A stretch of 64,000 nucleotides of DNA from Hydrogenophaga sp. Root209 (GTDB lineage: Bacteria > Pseudomonadota > Gammaproteobacteria > Burkholderiales > Burkholderiaceae_C): contig NZ_LMIE01000001.1 of the NCBI RefSeq assembly GCF_001428625.1, forward strand, positions 437,085-501,084, given 5' to 3'. The translations under genes and the position numbers were made by a program. This document shows, piece after piece, positions 17,645 to 25,935 of the stretch. Every line of letters begins with the position of its first letter. Within the stretch, counting starts at the first letter, position 1. The notes under the pieces are model-generated. The model saw nothing but the letters and a program-made list of their open reading frames with translations. It had not been told where the DNA came from and searched no databases.

Positions 17645-19678
17645 CTACGCCTTCACCAGCCGCTGCATCCAGTCCAGCAACACGGTCGGCAGCGCGCCCG
17701 GCGTCGACAGCAAGGCGTGGTGATGGGCACCGAACACCGTGGGCAGGTAGCTGGCAGCCTGCCGGTCCACCGCCAGGCAAAACGGCGAGATGCCCTGCAG
17801 CCTGGCTTCGGTCACGGCCTGGCGGGTGTCTTCGATGCCGTAGCGGCCTTCATAGACGTCGCAATCGTTGGGTTTGCCGTCGGACAACAGCAGCAGCAGC
17901 CTGTGGGTGGCGTCTTCGCGCATGAGCGTGGCACTGGCATGGCGCAAGGCGGCGCCCGTGCGCGTGTACTGATCGGGCTCCAGCGCCGCGATGCGCAGCG
18001 CCACGGCGGGGCTGCAGGGCTCATCGAAGCGCTTGATGTCCCACAGGCTCACCGCCGCGGGCCCATTGCCGGAGAAGGCCTGCACCGCGAAGGGTTCGCC
18101 CATCGCGCCCAGGGCAATGCACACCAGCAGCAAGGCTTCGCGTTCGACGTCGATGACCCGGCGGCTGTTCGAGATCCAGCCATCGGTGGAGCCACTCACG
18201 TCGATGAGGATCAGGATGGCCATGTCGCGCCGGGATCGCTGTTGCGAGCAATACAGGTCCTGGGCCATGGGCCAACCGGCGCGCAGATTCGCAAAGCCTT
18301 CGACGCAGGCCTCCAGGTCGATGTCGTCGCCATCCGTCTGGCGGCGCCGCAGCGTGCGCTGGGGGCGCAGTGCCGCGAAGCGCTGGCGTATGACGCCGAG
18401 CAACGAGCGGTGCTCGACCAGGGTGTCGTCCACCCACTGCTGCGCACCCGTCGGTGCCGCCCGCAGCCGCACCGTGGCGCCGGGGTGGCGGTAGGCCTGG
18501 ATCCGGCAATCCCACTCGGGGTAGCAGAACGCTTGCGGTGCGTCTGACGCGGCGGCGTTCGTGTGTCTGGGCCGCACGGCAGGCGGGTCGTCGGACAGCA
18601 GCACCTCCGGGGCCTGGCCCGGGGTCCAGACCAGCCGCGCCTGCGCGAGCTCGGAGACCAGGTCGGCGAACTCGTCGGCCGCCGCAGACTGGTCGCGATC
18701 GGTGGGCCGCTGCATGCCGAACGGATCCTCGGCCTGTTCGTGGGGCACGTCGGGCGGGATCATCCACGCGCCCGGCGTCTTCTCGTCTTCCTGCTCGGCG
18801 CCTTCGCGCACCTCGGGGCGGCGCGGCAGGCGTGCACTGCGCGGCGCGCGGGGGGCGGGGTCGTCGACCACGTCACTGCCTGCAAGACCCGCGCCCATGG
18901 CCGCGCCAGGCTTGCGCAAGTCACCGGTCCAGCTGTCCCGGAACAGGGGAGACGGGCCCAGGCGCCCCGCGCCGGGCAGGTCGCGCACCATGTCAGCCGC
19001 CAGACGGTGAGCGACCTGGGCCGAACTGTCTGGCGAGGCACCGTGGGGTGCGTGCGGATGCGGCTTGTCGACCGGCTGCGCCATCAGGGCGCGCACCAGA
19101 ACCTCCAGCGGGCGGCGCGACGCGGCGAAGTGCGTCAAGGGCGGGCGCGCCGCGAGCGCTGCGCTGCGCAAGCTGTTCAGGGAGTGGGTCATGCCCGGCA
19201 ACAGGTGCGCCAGCGCCGCATCAGCCGAGACGGCTTCCATCAAGAGGTAGATGTCGAGCACCAGCGGCGAGGCACAGCGGTCCAGGCCGGCGGCGCTGCC
19301 CCGGCTCGCTCGCAGGGCCTGCACCAGGGCCATGGTGCGAAAGCGGTCCATGGACCGCTGGGCATCGGCGAGGCCGGTATCCGATGGCAACCAGATGCAC
19401 TGGCCATCGGTGGCTGGCAGCGCGACCGTCGCCCGCGGGAACGCATGGCGCTGGAACGTGTGGGCGAGCAAGGTGGGGCGTGCCGGCGCTTGCGCCGTGC
19501 GCAAGCGGTAGGAGGTGCCGAACACCGCCTCGATCAGCAGGTCCAGACGCGGCGCCACATCCGACAGCAGGGTCACCGGCCGGGCGGGCGCCTTGGCCCG
19601 ATGCCGCTGCCACAGGGTTTGTGTGAACACGGTGGCGTGGCGGGCCACGTCGGTGATCACGTCCTCGGCTTCGGCCAT
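17645..19678 (-). CDS. norD: NorD, nitric oxide reductase activation protein
   Basis: A 677-residue cytoplasmic protein. The C-terminal von Willebrand A domain (about 475-670) carries the MIDAS motif LIDVSGSTD, a later conserved Thr (YTRTGAALRH) and LLLLSDGKPND. NorD works with the MoxR ATPase NorQ to mature the NorBC nitric oxide reductase, probably by inserting the non-heme iron. It begins 15 bases after norQ and is the last gene of the nor operon; it is convergent with the autotransporter gene. The long N-terminal alpha-helical region is normal for NorD. No odd features were seen. Confidence 0.92.
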   Translation of the reverse strand: MAEAEDVITDVARHATVFTQTLWQRHRAKAPARPVTLLSDVAPRLDLLIEAVFGTSYRLRTAQAPARPTLLAHTFQRHAFPRATVALPATDGQCIWLPSDTGLADAQRSMDRFRTMALVQALRASRGSAAGLDRCASPLVLDIYLLMEAVSADAALAHLLPGMTHSLNSLRSAALAARPPLTHFAASRRPLEVLVRALMAQPVDKPHPHAPHGASPDSSAQVAHRLAADMVRDLPGAGRLGPSPLFRDSWTGDLRKPGAAMGAGLAGSDVVDDPAPRAPRSARLPRRPEVREGAEQEDEKTPGAWMIPPDVPHEQAEDPFGMQRPTDRDQSAAADEFADLVSELAQARLVWTPGQAPEVLLSDDPPAVRPRHTNAAASDAPQAFCYPEWDCRIQAYRHPGATVRLRAAPTGAQQWVDDTLVEHRSLLGVIRQRFAALRPQRTLRRRQTDGDDIDLEACVEGFANLRAGWPMAQDLYCSQQRSRRDMAILILIDVSGSTDGWISNSRRVIDVEREALLLVCIALGAMGEPFAVQAFSGNGPAAVSLWDIKRFDEPCSPAVALRIAALEPDQYTRTGAALRHASATLMREDATHRLLLLLSDGKPNDCDVYEGRYGIEDTRQAVTEARLQGISPFCLAVDRQAASYLPTVFGAHHHALLSTPGALPTVLLDWMQRLVKA

Positions 19679-19693
19679 CGGGCGGTGCCTCGG

Positions 19694-20539
19694 TCAAACA
19701 AAGGTGGCGTCGACCAGATCGCGCATCGCGTCCACCAGCGCTTCGTCATCCGACAGTGGCGACACCACCGCGCTCAGGCAAGCCTGCCGCATCGGAATGC
19801 CACTGACCACCAGCGCGGCCGCGGCGATCAACAAGCGGGTGCTCGGTACCTCGGCCAGTCCGCGGTCGCGCAGGGCGCGCAAGCGTTGCCCGAGCGACAC
19901 CAGCGCCATGGCCGTGCCATGGTCGGCCCCGGATTCGCTCTCGATGATCGCCGCCTCACGCACGGCCGGTGGAAAGTCGAAGTCGAGCGCCACGAAGCGC
20001 TGTCGCGTGCTGGGCTTGAGGTCCTTGAGCATGCGCTGGTAGCCCGGGTTGTAGGAGATGACCAGCTGAAAACCGGGTGCGGCCACCAGCGTCTCGCCCG
20101 TCTTGTCGATCGGCAGGATGCGGCGGTGGTCGGTCAATGAATGCAACACCACCATGGTGTCTTGCCGGGCTTCGACGACTTCGTCCAGGTAGCAGATGGC
20201 GCCTTCGCGCACGGCGCGGGTGAGCGGCCCGTCCTGCCAGGCGGTGCCGTCGTGCCGGATCAGGAAACGGCCGATCAGGTCGCTGGCGCTCAGGTCGTCG
20301 TGGCAGGAGATCGTGATCAGCGGGCGCCGCAGCTTCCAGGCCATGTGCTCGACGAAACGCGTCTTGCCGCAACCGGTGGGGCCTTTGAGCATCACGGCCA
20401 GTCGCAGGGCGTGGCAGTGCTCGAAGACGGCCACCTCCGCACCCGAGGGCAGGTAATACGGCTCGCTGGCGGTCGACCGCTCCGAGCCGTCCAGCGGGCC
20501 AACGGTGTGGAGCAGCGCAGCAGCCAAGGGGGTGCTCAC
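19694..20539 (-). CDS. norQ: NorQ, MoxR-type AAA+ ATPase
   Basis: A 281-residue CbbQ/NirQ/NorQ-family ATPase needed to activate nitric oxide reductase. Walker A is GPTGCGKTRF, Walker B AICYLDEVVEA, and the pre-sensor segment is FQLVISYNPGYQRMLKDLKPSTRQRF, all typical. The start is GTG 20539, overlapping the norB stop by four bases (GTGA); this gives VSTPLAAAL and the conserved YYLPSGAEVAVFEHCHALRLAVMLKGPTGCGK. The open frame continues far upstream within norB but that is out-of-frame shadow. Works with NorD immediately downstream. Confidence 0.93.
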   Translation of the reverse strand: MSTPLAAALLHTVGPLDGSERSTASEPYYLPSGAEVAVFEHCHALRLAVMLKGPTGCGKTRFVEHMAWKLRRPLITISCHDDLSASDLIGRFLIRHDGTAWQDGPLTRAVREGAICYLDEVVEARQDTMVVLHSLTDHRRILPIDKTGETLVAAPGFQLVISYNPGYQRMLKDLKPSTRQRFVALDFDFPPAVREAAIIESESGADHGTAMALVSLGQRLRALRDRGLAEVPSTRLLIAAAALVVSGIPMRQACLSAVVSPLSDDEALVDAMRDLVDATFV

Positions 20540-21912
20540 GAGGTGGACAAGACAGGCTCGGTGGGAGAGCGTGCCGCAGGGGTGTCCGCCTCGACATCGA
20601 AGCGAGGCGCATGGCGGAAGAAGTCGTAGATGAACAGCCCCACGCCGATCGCGAACAGCGATCCGGTGGCGATCAGCATCACGAAGTGCACCTGAATCTT
20701 CAACTGCGCATCGAGATAGCCCATGCCCATGATGCGTTCCAGGTAGACCTGCGCGATGCCGGCGGTGGCAAACGACAGCGTCATGCCGAACATGCCGCCC
20801 AGCTGCATCCAGAACGCCCAGTAGCCCAGGCTGCTGCCTTTCTCGCTGCGCCCCGGTGCCATTGCCGGCAGCGCATAGGTGATCATCGCCAGCACGATCA
20901 TGGCGTAGGCCCCGTAGAAGGCCGCGTGTCCGTGCATCGCGGTGATCAGCGTGCCGTGGGTCCACTTGTTGACGTCCGGAAACGTGTGCGCCAGACCCAG
21001 CAGGCCGGCCCCGAACAGGGTGAACAGCGCGCTGCCGATGGTCCAGTGCAGGGCCAGGGTGTTGGGGTGCGAGAAGCCTGCGCGGCGCATGGCCGAATAC
21101 GCGAACATCGCCATGCCCACCAGCGCCGCGGGTTCCAGCGCGCTGAAGATGCCGCCGATGGGCAACCAGTACGACGGAACGCCCACCCAGTAGTAGTGGT
21201 GCGCCGTGCCCAGGATGCCGGCGATGAAGACCAGACCCACGATCACGTACAGCCACTTCTCCATCACTTCCCGGTCGGCGCCGGACAGGCGGATCAGCAG
21301 GTAGGCCAGGAAGCCGCCCTGGATCATCACCCACACGCCCTCGACCCAGAGGTGGATCGTCCACCAGCGGTAGTAGATGGACACGGTGTAGTTCTCGTAC
21401 TCCAGCAGCGCGGGCAGGTACAGCAGCGCGGCCAGGCCGAGGCCGAGCACGAGCACGCCCTCGGTGGTGGTGAAGCGTTTGGAGCGCCAGATCGTCATGC
21501 CGATGTTGTAGAGAAAGATCAACATGCAGATCACGATCACGATCTTGTGGGGCAGGGGTTGCTCCAGCAGCTTGTTGCCGGTGCCGTAGCGAAACAGATA
21601 GCCCACCACGGCGGTCACGCCCATCAAGGTCCACAGAACCAGCTGAACATAGGCGAGCTTGACGCTGTAGAGCTCGGTGCGCGATTCGTCGGGCACCATC
21701 CAGTAGGTGGCGCCCATGAAGCCGGTCAGCACCCACACGATCAGCAGGTTGGTGTGGATCACCTTGGTCACGTCGAACGGCAGGATGTTCAGCAGCGGAT
21801 CGGGGCCGAGGTACTTGGTTGCCGACAGCAGCCCGAACACCAGCTGCAGCCCGAACAACACCATGGCCACGGCGAAATACCAGTAGGCAACCGATTGAGA
21901 CCTGTAGCGCAT
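20536..21912 (-). CDS. norB: NorB, nitric oxide reductase catalytic subunit
   Basis: A 458-residue membrane protein with about 12 helices, the heme b/heme b3/FeB subunit of cytochrome c-dependent nitric oxide reductase, which reduces 2 NO to N2O. Conserved histidine-bearing segments are visible: VIHTNLLIVWVL, HLWVEGVWVMIQGG with its Glu, GTAHHYYWVG, and HGHAAFYGAYAMI. Length fits cNor rather than the longer quinol-dependent qNor (about 750 residues), consistent with the cytochrome c gene just upstream. A strong AAGGAG site precedes ATG 21912. It overlaps norQ by four bases. Confidence 0.95.
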   Translation of the reverse strand: MRYRSQSVAYWYFAVAMVLFGLQLVFGLLSATKYLGPDPLLNILPFDVTKVIHTNLLIVWVLTGFMGATYWMVPDESRTELYSVKLAYVQLVLWTLMGVTAVVGYLFRYGTGNKLLEQPLPHKIVIVICMLIFLYNIGMTIWRSKRFTTTEGVLVLGLGLAALLYLPALLEYENYTVSIYYRWWTIHLWVEGVWVMIQGGFLAYLLIRLSGADREVMEKWLYVIVGLVFIAGILGTAHHYYWVGVPSYWLPIGGIFSALEPAALVGMAMFAYSAMRRAGFSHPNTLALHWTIGSALFTLFGAGLLGLAHTFPDVNKWTHGTLITAMHGHAAFYGAYAMIVLAMITYALPAMAPGRSEKGSSLGYWAFWMQLGGMFGMTLSFATAGIAQVYLERIMGMGYLDAQLKIQVHFVMLIATGSLFAIGVGLFIYDFFRHAPRFDVEADTPAARSPTEPVLSTS

Positions 21913-21980
21913 GTCGAAACTCCTTCAGGGGTGGCGGCGGGGGCCCGCTGCCTGTGTGGGCTGGACGGCTTCGAAGCCCG

Positions 21981-22838
21981 TTACTTGAAGGTCGCCAGGT
22001 AGGCCGCGAGGTGGGCGATCTGCTCGGGCGTCAGGTCCTTTTCGTAGGTGTTCGGCATGAACGAGACCCCGTTGGCCGAGTACATGGCACCAGCGATCAG
22101 GTGAGCGCTGGGCTGGGTGATGGACTCGCGGATGTACGCCTCCAGATCTTTGGCGGAGCCCTTGTAGCCCGGAGACGCCAGGGTCTGCTGCGTGCGCGTG
22201 GCGATGCCGGCCAGCGAAGGGCCCGCCATGTCGGCGCCCGCCGTGAGCGAATGGCAGGCGGTGCAGGCGGGTGCGGCGGTCCGGAACACGCGCTCTCCCA
22301 AGGCCACCGGGTCCTTGTCGGACGCGGCTGCGGTCGATCCGGCTGCGGGAGTGGATGCTCCCGCCACAGCGGCCCCGGGAAGTGTGGCGTTACCACCCGT
22401 TGCGCCCAGGCCGGTGACCATGATGGGCCGCGGTGGCCAGCCGTGGTTGTCCACCTTGCTCACCCAGTCCAGAAACGCGATCAGGCCGTCAATGTCGGCA
22501 TCGCTCAGGTTCTGCTGGGGCATCAGCCTGCGATGGCGCTGCTCGTCGTAGAACTTCGAGGGGTCCTTCAGGAAGGCCCGCAGGTAGGGCGCACCGCGCT
22601 GTTGCGCGATCTTGGTGAGATCGGGTGCGTAGTACGCACCCTCTCCGAACAGGGTGTGGCAGTTGATGCAGTTGTTCTTGTGCCAGACATTCTTGCCCAG
22701 GGTGACCGCGGGCGTGATGTTCTGTGCGTTCGTCAGTTTTGGAAACTGGCGATGGCTGTCGACGGTGAGACCCAGAAAGACCAGCGTGGCGAGCAGGGTC
22801 GAACCGATCGCGAAGTAACGTGCCTGGCGCTTGTTCAT
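21981..22838 (-). CDS. norC: NorC-type cytochrome c subunit with a second fused cytochrome c domain
   Basis: A 285-residue membrane-anchored periplasmic cytochrome. Residues 10-28 are the anchor helix. The first heme site CINCH is at 57-61 with the likely Met ligand at 106 (RLMPQ), as in ordinary NorC of about 150 residues. A Gly/Ala/Thr-rich linker (145-175) leads to a second class I cytochrome c domain with CTACH at 192-196 and a likely Met ligand at 261 (SFMPNTY). NorC passes electrons to NorB. The extra domain probably docks or replaces a soluble electron donor; this is inference. It lies 68 bases upstream of norB. Confidence 0.92.
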   Translation of the reverse strand: MNKRQARYFAIGSTLLATLVFLGLTVDSHRQFPKLTNAQNITPAVTLGKNVWHKNNCINCHTLFGEGAYYAPDLTKIAQQRGAPYLRAFLKDPSKFYDEQRHRRLMPQQNLSDADIDGLIAFLDWVSKVDNHGWPPRPIMVTGLGATGGNATLPGAAVAGASTPAAGSTAAASDKDPVALGERVFRTAAPACTACHSLTAGADMAGPSLAGIATRTQQTLASPGYKGSAKDLEAYIRESITQPSAHLIAGAMYSANGVSFMPNTYEKDLTPEQIAHLAAYLATFK

Positions 22839-22853
22839 AGGTGTGCACCGGCG

Positions 22854-22970
22854 TCAGACGCTGATGCCCGTCCAGTAAATGACGCTGATGGCGCCTGCAT
22901 AGGCGATGCCGGTGAGCATCAAACCGAGCACCACGTGGCTGAACACCTTGAGACTTCGGTACGCGGTCAT
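22854..22970 (-). CDS. 38-residue single-helix membrane protein upstream of norC
   Basis: A short ORF begins at ATG 22970 and ends with TGA at 22854, 15 bases before norC. It encodes MTAYRSLKVFSHVVLGLMLT followed by a further hydrophobic stretch and WTGISV. One transmembrane helix spans roughly residues 10-32. A GAGGT ribosome-binding site lies about 8 bases upstream. Position, spacing and start site support a real gene co-transcribed with norCBQD, perhaps a small accessory subunit of the reductase. I know of no named family for it. Confidence 0.65.
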   Translation of the reverse strand: MTAYRSLKVFSHVVLGLMLTGIAYAGAISVIYWTGISV

Positions 22971-23091
22971 GGGCAGCACCTCGACGGTTGTGTCGGCGTT
23001 TTCTCAAGAGCAAGAAAAGCAGGCAGACGGCGCATATTGATGCGTCCGCCGGTCTCGGTCCGTGCGCAAACGTACGCAGGGTGGGTGTGTC

Positions 23092-23415
23092 TCATCGCTT
23101 CAGCTCGCCGAGCTTCGATTCGATGTGGCTCCATTCTTCGGCGTCCGGCAGTGGCAGCTTGGTGCGGACGATGGGTTTCCATTCGCGCGCCAGCTCGGCA
23201 TTCAGGGCCGTGAAATGCAGCTGATGGCCCGGCACATCCTCTTCGGCATAGATGGCATTGACGGGGCACTCCGGAACGCACACGGCGCAGTCGATGCAGT
23301 CGTCGGGATCGATGACGAGGAAGTTCGGCCCTTCGCGAAAGGCGTCGACCGGGCACACGTCGACGCAGTCGGTGTATTTGCAGCGTATGCACGCTTCAGT
23401 GACGACAAAGGTCAT
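23092..23415 (-). CDS. fdxA: Seven-iron ferredoxin FdxA
   Basis: A 107-residue ferredoxin with one [3Fe-4S] and one [4Fe-4S] cluster. Cysteines at 9, 17 and 50 (3Fe) and 21, 40, 43 and 46 (4Fe) fall exactly at the positions of Azotobacter-type FdxA; Cys12 is extra and also usual in the group. The C-terminal tail of about 50 residues ([13 protein letters not shown]) is typical. It starts 6 bases after nnrS ends, so it is in the same transcript; a 120-bp gap separates it from the nor genes. Probably supplies electrons under nitrosative or low-oxygen conditions. Confidence 0.93.
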   Translation of the reverse strand: MTFVVTEACIRCKYTDCVDVCPVDAFREGPNFLVIDPDDCIDCAVCVPECPVNAIYAEEDVPGHQLHFTALNAELAREWKPIVRTKLPLPDAEEWSHIESKLGELKR

Positions 23416-23421
23416 GGTGGC

Positions 23422-24645
23422 TCAGCCGTCCTTCCCGTCGAGGCGGGTGGCGACCAGCCAGGGCGCAAAGACCAGCAGGTACAGCGCGAATGCCAGGCCC
23501 CAGGCCAGGGCAGCGGCCACCAGCCAGATGGCGAGGTGCTGTGGCGCCAGCAGCGGCAGCAGGACCCGGGCGACGGCCGCGCCGGCCACCAGCAGGTAGG
23601 CGCTCACCTCAAGACGCGACACCTGCAGCGCCCGCCCGGTGTGACCGCGCGCGGTGCGGGTGATCATGCCGATGATGAGCCCGCCGGTGGCGCCCACCGC
23701 CAGGGCGTGGATGCCCGACGAAATGCCCACCACGCCGAGCTGCGACAGCGCGAGCAGCACAAGGCCGACGGGCAACCAGGCATAGGCGAGGTGCAACACC
23801 CACAGGATAGGGCGTGATCGCGTGCGAAGCGGTTTCCAACACCACAGGCGAAGCACATGCAGCAAAGCCGCAGCACCGAGCGCCGTGGCGCTGAAGATGT
23901 TGGCCGGAGCCAGCACCCACAAAGCCAGCGCGATGGCCGTCGTGCCGAGTGTGGCCTGCTCCAGCCAAGGAGGCACCTTCAACCTCACGCCTGGCAACGC
24001 CGACTGGGTGAACGCCGGGATCACCCGCCCGGCGATCACGCACTCGATCATCACGATCAGCGCCAGCCCCGCGTGCAGGGCACGGACCGGTTCGATGTTG
24101 AGGACCCCGCTCACCGCTCCGTGAAACGCAGCATTGGCCAGGGCGAGCAGCAACAGGATGGCGCCCAATGGCAAGTTTCGCCCGCCGCCCGCCCGCAAGA
24201 GCACCGCGATGAAGATGCCGGCCACCAGTGGCAACAGCAGCAGGTCCAGCAACGCGTAGACCACATACGGCGCGAACACGGCCGCGAGCCGGGCGGCCAG
24301 CCACAGCCCGGCGAGAGCGGCCAGCACGGCGCCGCGCGGTGTGTCCAGGCCGGTCCATGCCTTGCCCGCCGTCAGCAGAAAACCCACGATCACGGCCACC
24401 GTGAAGCCGAACAACATTTCATGGGCGTGCCAGAGCACGGGCGAGACCGTCAGGTTCAAGGAAACCTGCCCCAGCAGGAGCGCGATCCACAGTGGAATGG
24501 CCAGCATGCCGTAAGCGGCGGCGCCCAGGTAAAACGGACGGAAGCCGAGCCGCAGCAGTGGCCACCCCTGGGGCGATGGCACGGGGGTGGCCGCACGGGC
24601 TGCGAGCATGGCGGGTGGCGTTGTCATGGGAGGCACAGGGCTCAT
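23422..24645 (-). CDS. nnrS: NnrS family heme/copper membrane protein
   Basis: An integral membrane protein of about 407 residues with roughly 12 helices that matches NnrS, which protects against NO-derived stress. Conserved family stretches include GFRPFYLGAAAYG, WHAHEMLFGFTVAVIVGFLLTAGKAWTG and GRVIPAFTQSAL. The frame is open to ATG 24678, but that codon lies inside the NsrR-like operator and has no ribosome-binding site; ATG 24645 is chosen and 24627 is also possible. First gene of the nnrS-fdxA unit and divergent from nothing; mscS follows on the same strand upstream. Confidence 0.9.
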   Translation of the reverse strand: MSPVPPMTTPPAMLAARAATPVPSPQGWPLLRLGFRPFYLGAAAYGMLAIPLWIALLLGQVSLNLTVSPVLWHAHEMLFGFTVAVIVGFLLTAGKAWTGLDTPRGAVLAALAGLWLAARLAAVFAPYVVYALLDLLLLPLVAGIFIAVLLRAGGGRNLPLGAILLLLALANAAFHGAVSGVLNIEPVRALHAGLALIVMIECVIAGRVIPAFTQSALPGVRLKVPPWLEQATLGTTAIALALWVLAPANIFSATALGAAALLHVLRLWCWKPLRTRSRPILWVLHLAYAWLPVGLVLLALSQLGVVGISSGIHALAVGATGGLIIGMITRTARGHTGRALQVSRLEVSAYLLVAGAAVARVLLPLLAPQHLAIWLVAAALAWGLAFALYLLVFAPWLVATRLDGKDG

Positions 24646-24673
24646 GAGCGATGCATATCCCAGGAGCGGGATA

Positions 24674-24720
24674 AACATTCATTCTGAATGCATCTTAAAG
24701 ACATCCGCTCATGAAAGCAA
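24674..24720 (-). promoter_or_regulatory. nnrS promoter with overlapping NsrR-like operator
   Basis: A 23-bp site at 24674-24696 has arms AACATTCATTC and GAATGCATCTT around one central base; 9 of 11 positions are symmetric. On the coding strand it reads AAGATGCATTC-A-GAATGAATGTT, very close to the 11-1-11 NsrR consensus. A promoter fits upstream: -35 TTGCTT (24715-24720), 17-base spacer, -10 TAAGAT (24692-24697), whose -10 overlaps the operator edge. NsrR is an NO-sensing Fe-S repressor that controls nnrS and nor genes in beta- and gammaproteobacteria. No nsrR gene is in the window. Confidence 0.75.
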
Positions 24721-24780
24721 GCTGTCGCGTGCACCTTCAGGGGGAATGCCCGCCGGCCCGGGTGAGCCGCGTGACGATCG

Positions 24781-25884
24781 TCAAGCTCGATCGGCCTGAA
24801 GCGGGTTGCCCGCCGTTTGATCGGCGGGTGGATCGATCGTGATCTCTGCCCGCTGGCGCGGGAGAAAGTGGACGTATTCGCGTTGCATGAAATCGAGAAG
24901 GCCTTCGCGCACCTCGCAGCGCAGATCCCAGCCCGCTGGAGCCGACGCCGATGTCACCAGGCAACGCAACTGCATCGCATGCGGGCCGGCTTCCGTCACC
25001 TGGATCATGGCCAGGCGCTTGTCCCAATGCACCGACGCCTCGCAAAGCCGTTGCAATTCGGCGCGCAAAGGCGCCAGCGGCATGCGGTAGTCCACCCAGA
25101 GAAACACCGTGCCGATGAGCTCCGAAGTGCTTCGGGTCCAGTTCTGGAACGGCTTCTCGATCCAGTACTGCAGGGGCACGATGAGGCGGCGCTGGTCCCA
25201 GATCCGCACCACCACATAGGTGCCCGTGATCTCTTCGATCACCCCCCACTCGTTTTCGACAATGACCACGTCGTCCAGGCGAATGGGCTGGCTCAGTCCG
25301 ATCTGCAGCCCGGCGATCAGATTGCCCAGCACAGGGCGTGCCGCAAAGCCCGCCACGATACCGACCACCCCGGCCGACGCCAGCAGACTCGCACCGATCT
25401 GACGCGCCGCGGGAAAGGCCATCAACATCATGGCCAGCCCGATCAACACCACCAGGCCTTGAAGCGAGCGCGCAAGCACGCGCGTCTGCGTCTGGATCCG
25501 GCGCGCCTCCAGGTTGTTCGCCACACCCGTCGGATTGGCGGCAATCACGCCTTGTGCCAGGCCCCGGATGGCGTTGGACACCATCCATGTCAGGCTTGCG
25601 ATCAGCAGCAACGCCATCAGACGCTGAACACCCGCCAGCCCCAGAGCGTCTTCGGGCGCACCCTGCAACACAAGGTTGACGAACAGCATCGGCAACAGCC
25701 ACTTCGCGGGTGCGCGGATGCTGGATGCCACGCTGGCGGCAATGGGCGCCTCTCGTGTGGCACGGCGCACGACGCGCTCTCCCAACCGGAAAACGAGACT
25801 GGCGGCGAGCACGCCAACCAACATGCTGCCCAGCATGGGCAGCCAGGTCACGAGCGCGGGTGGAAACCAGTGGGGGTAGTCCAT
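24781..25884 (-). CDS. MscS-family mechanosensitive ion channel
   Basis: A 367-residue membrane protein with about four to five helices and a cytoplasmic C-terminal domain. The pore helix and adjoining beta domain match MscS: ASAGVVGIVAGFAARPVLGNLIAGLQIGLSQPIRLDDVVIVENEWGVIEEI. Such channels release solutes on hypo-osmotic shock. ATG 25884 is chosen over GTG 25905; neither has a clear ribosome-binding site. The gene follows sulP on the same strand with a 51-base gap but no functional link is evident. Confidence 0.88.
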   Translation of the reverse strand: MDYPHWFPPALVTWLPMLGSMLVGVLAASLVFRLGERVVRRATREAPIAASVASSIRAPAKWLLPMLFVNLVLQGAPEDALGLAGVQRLMALLLIASLTWMVSNAIRGLAQGVIAANPTGVANNLEARRIQTQTRVLARSLQGLVVLIGLAMMLMAFPAARQIGASLLASAGVVGIVAGFAARPVLGNLIAGLQIGLSQPIRLDDVVIVENEWGVIEEITGTYVVVRIWDQRRLIVPLQYWIEKPFQNWTRSTSELIGTVFLWVDYRMPLAPLRAELQRLCEASVHWDKRLAMIQVTEAGPHAMQLRCLVTSASAPAGWDLRCEVREGLLDFMQREYVHFLPRQRAEITIDPPADQTAGNPLQADRA

Positions 25885-25935
25885 GCGGCAGCGTAACGCA
25901 TGCACAGACAGGCGTGAGCGGGCGCGCCGCGCGCC

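Noticed and set aside
20611-22002. 463-residue plus-strand frame over norB
   Set aside because: Gln/His-rich antisense shadow of a conserved membrane protein.
22971-23091. FNR/DNR or second NsrR box upstream of the nor genes
   Set aside because: Only a half-site-like TTGAT and GCATATTGATGC are present; no convincing full inverted repeat or promoter.
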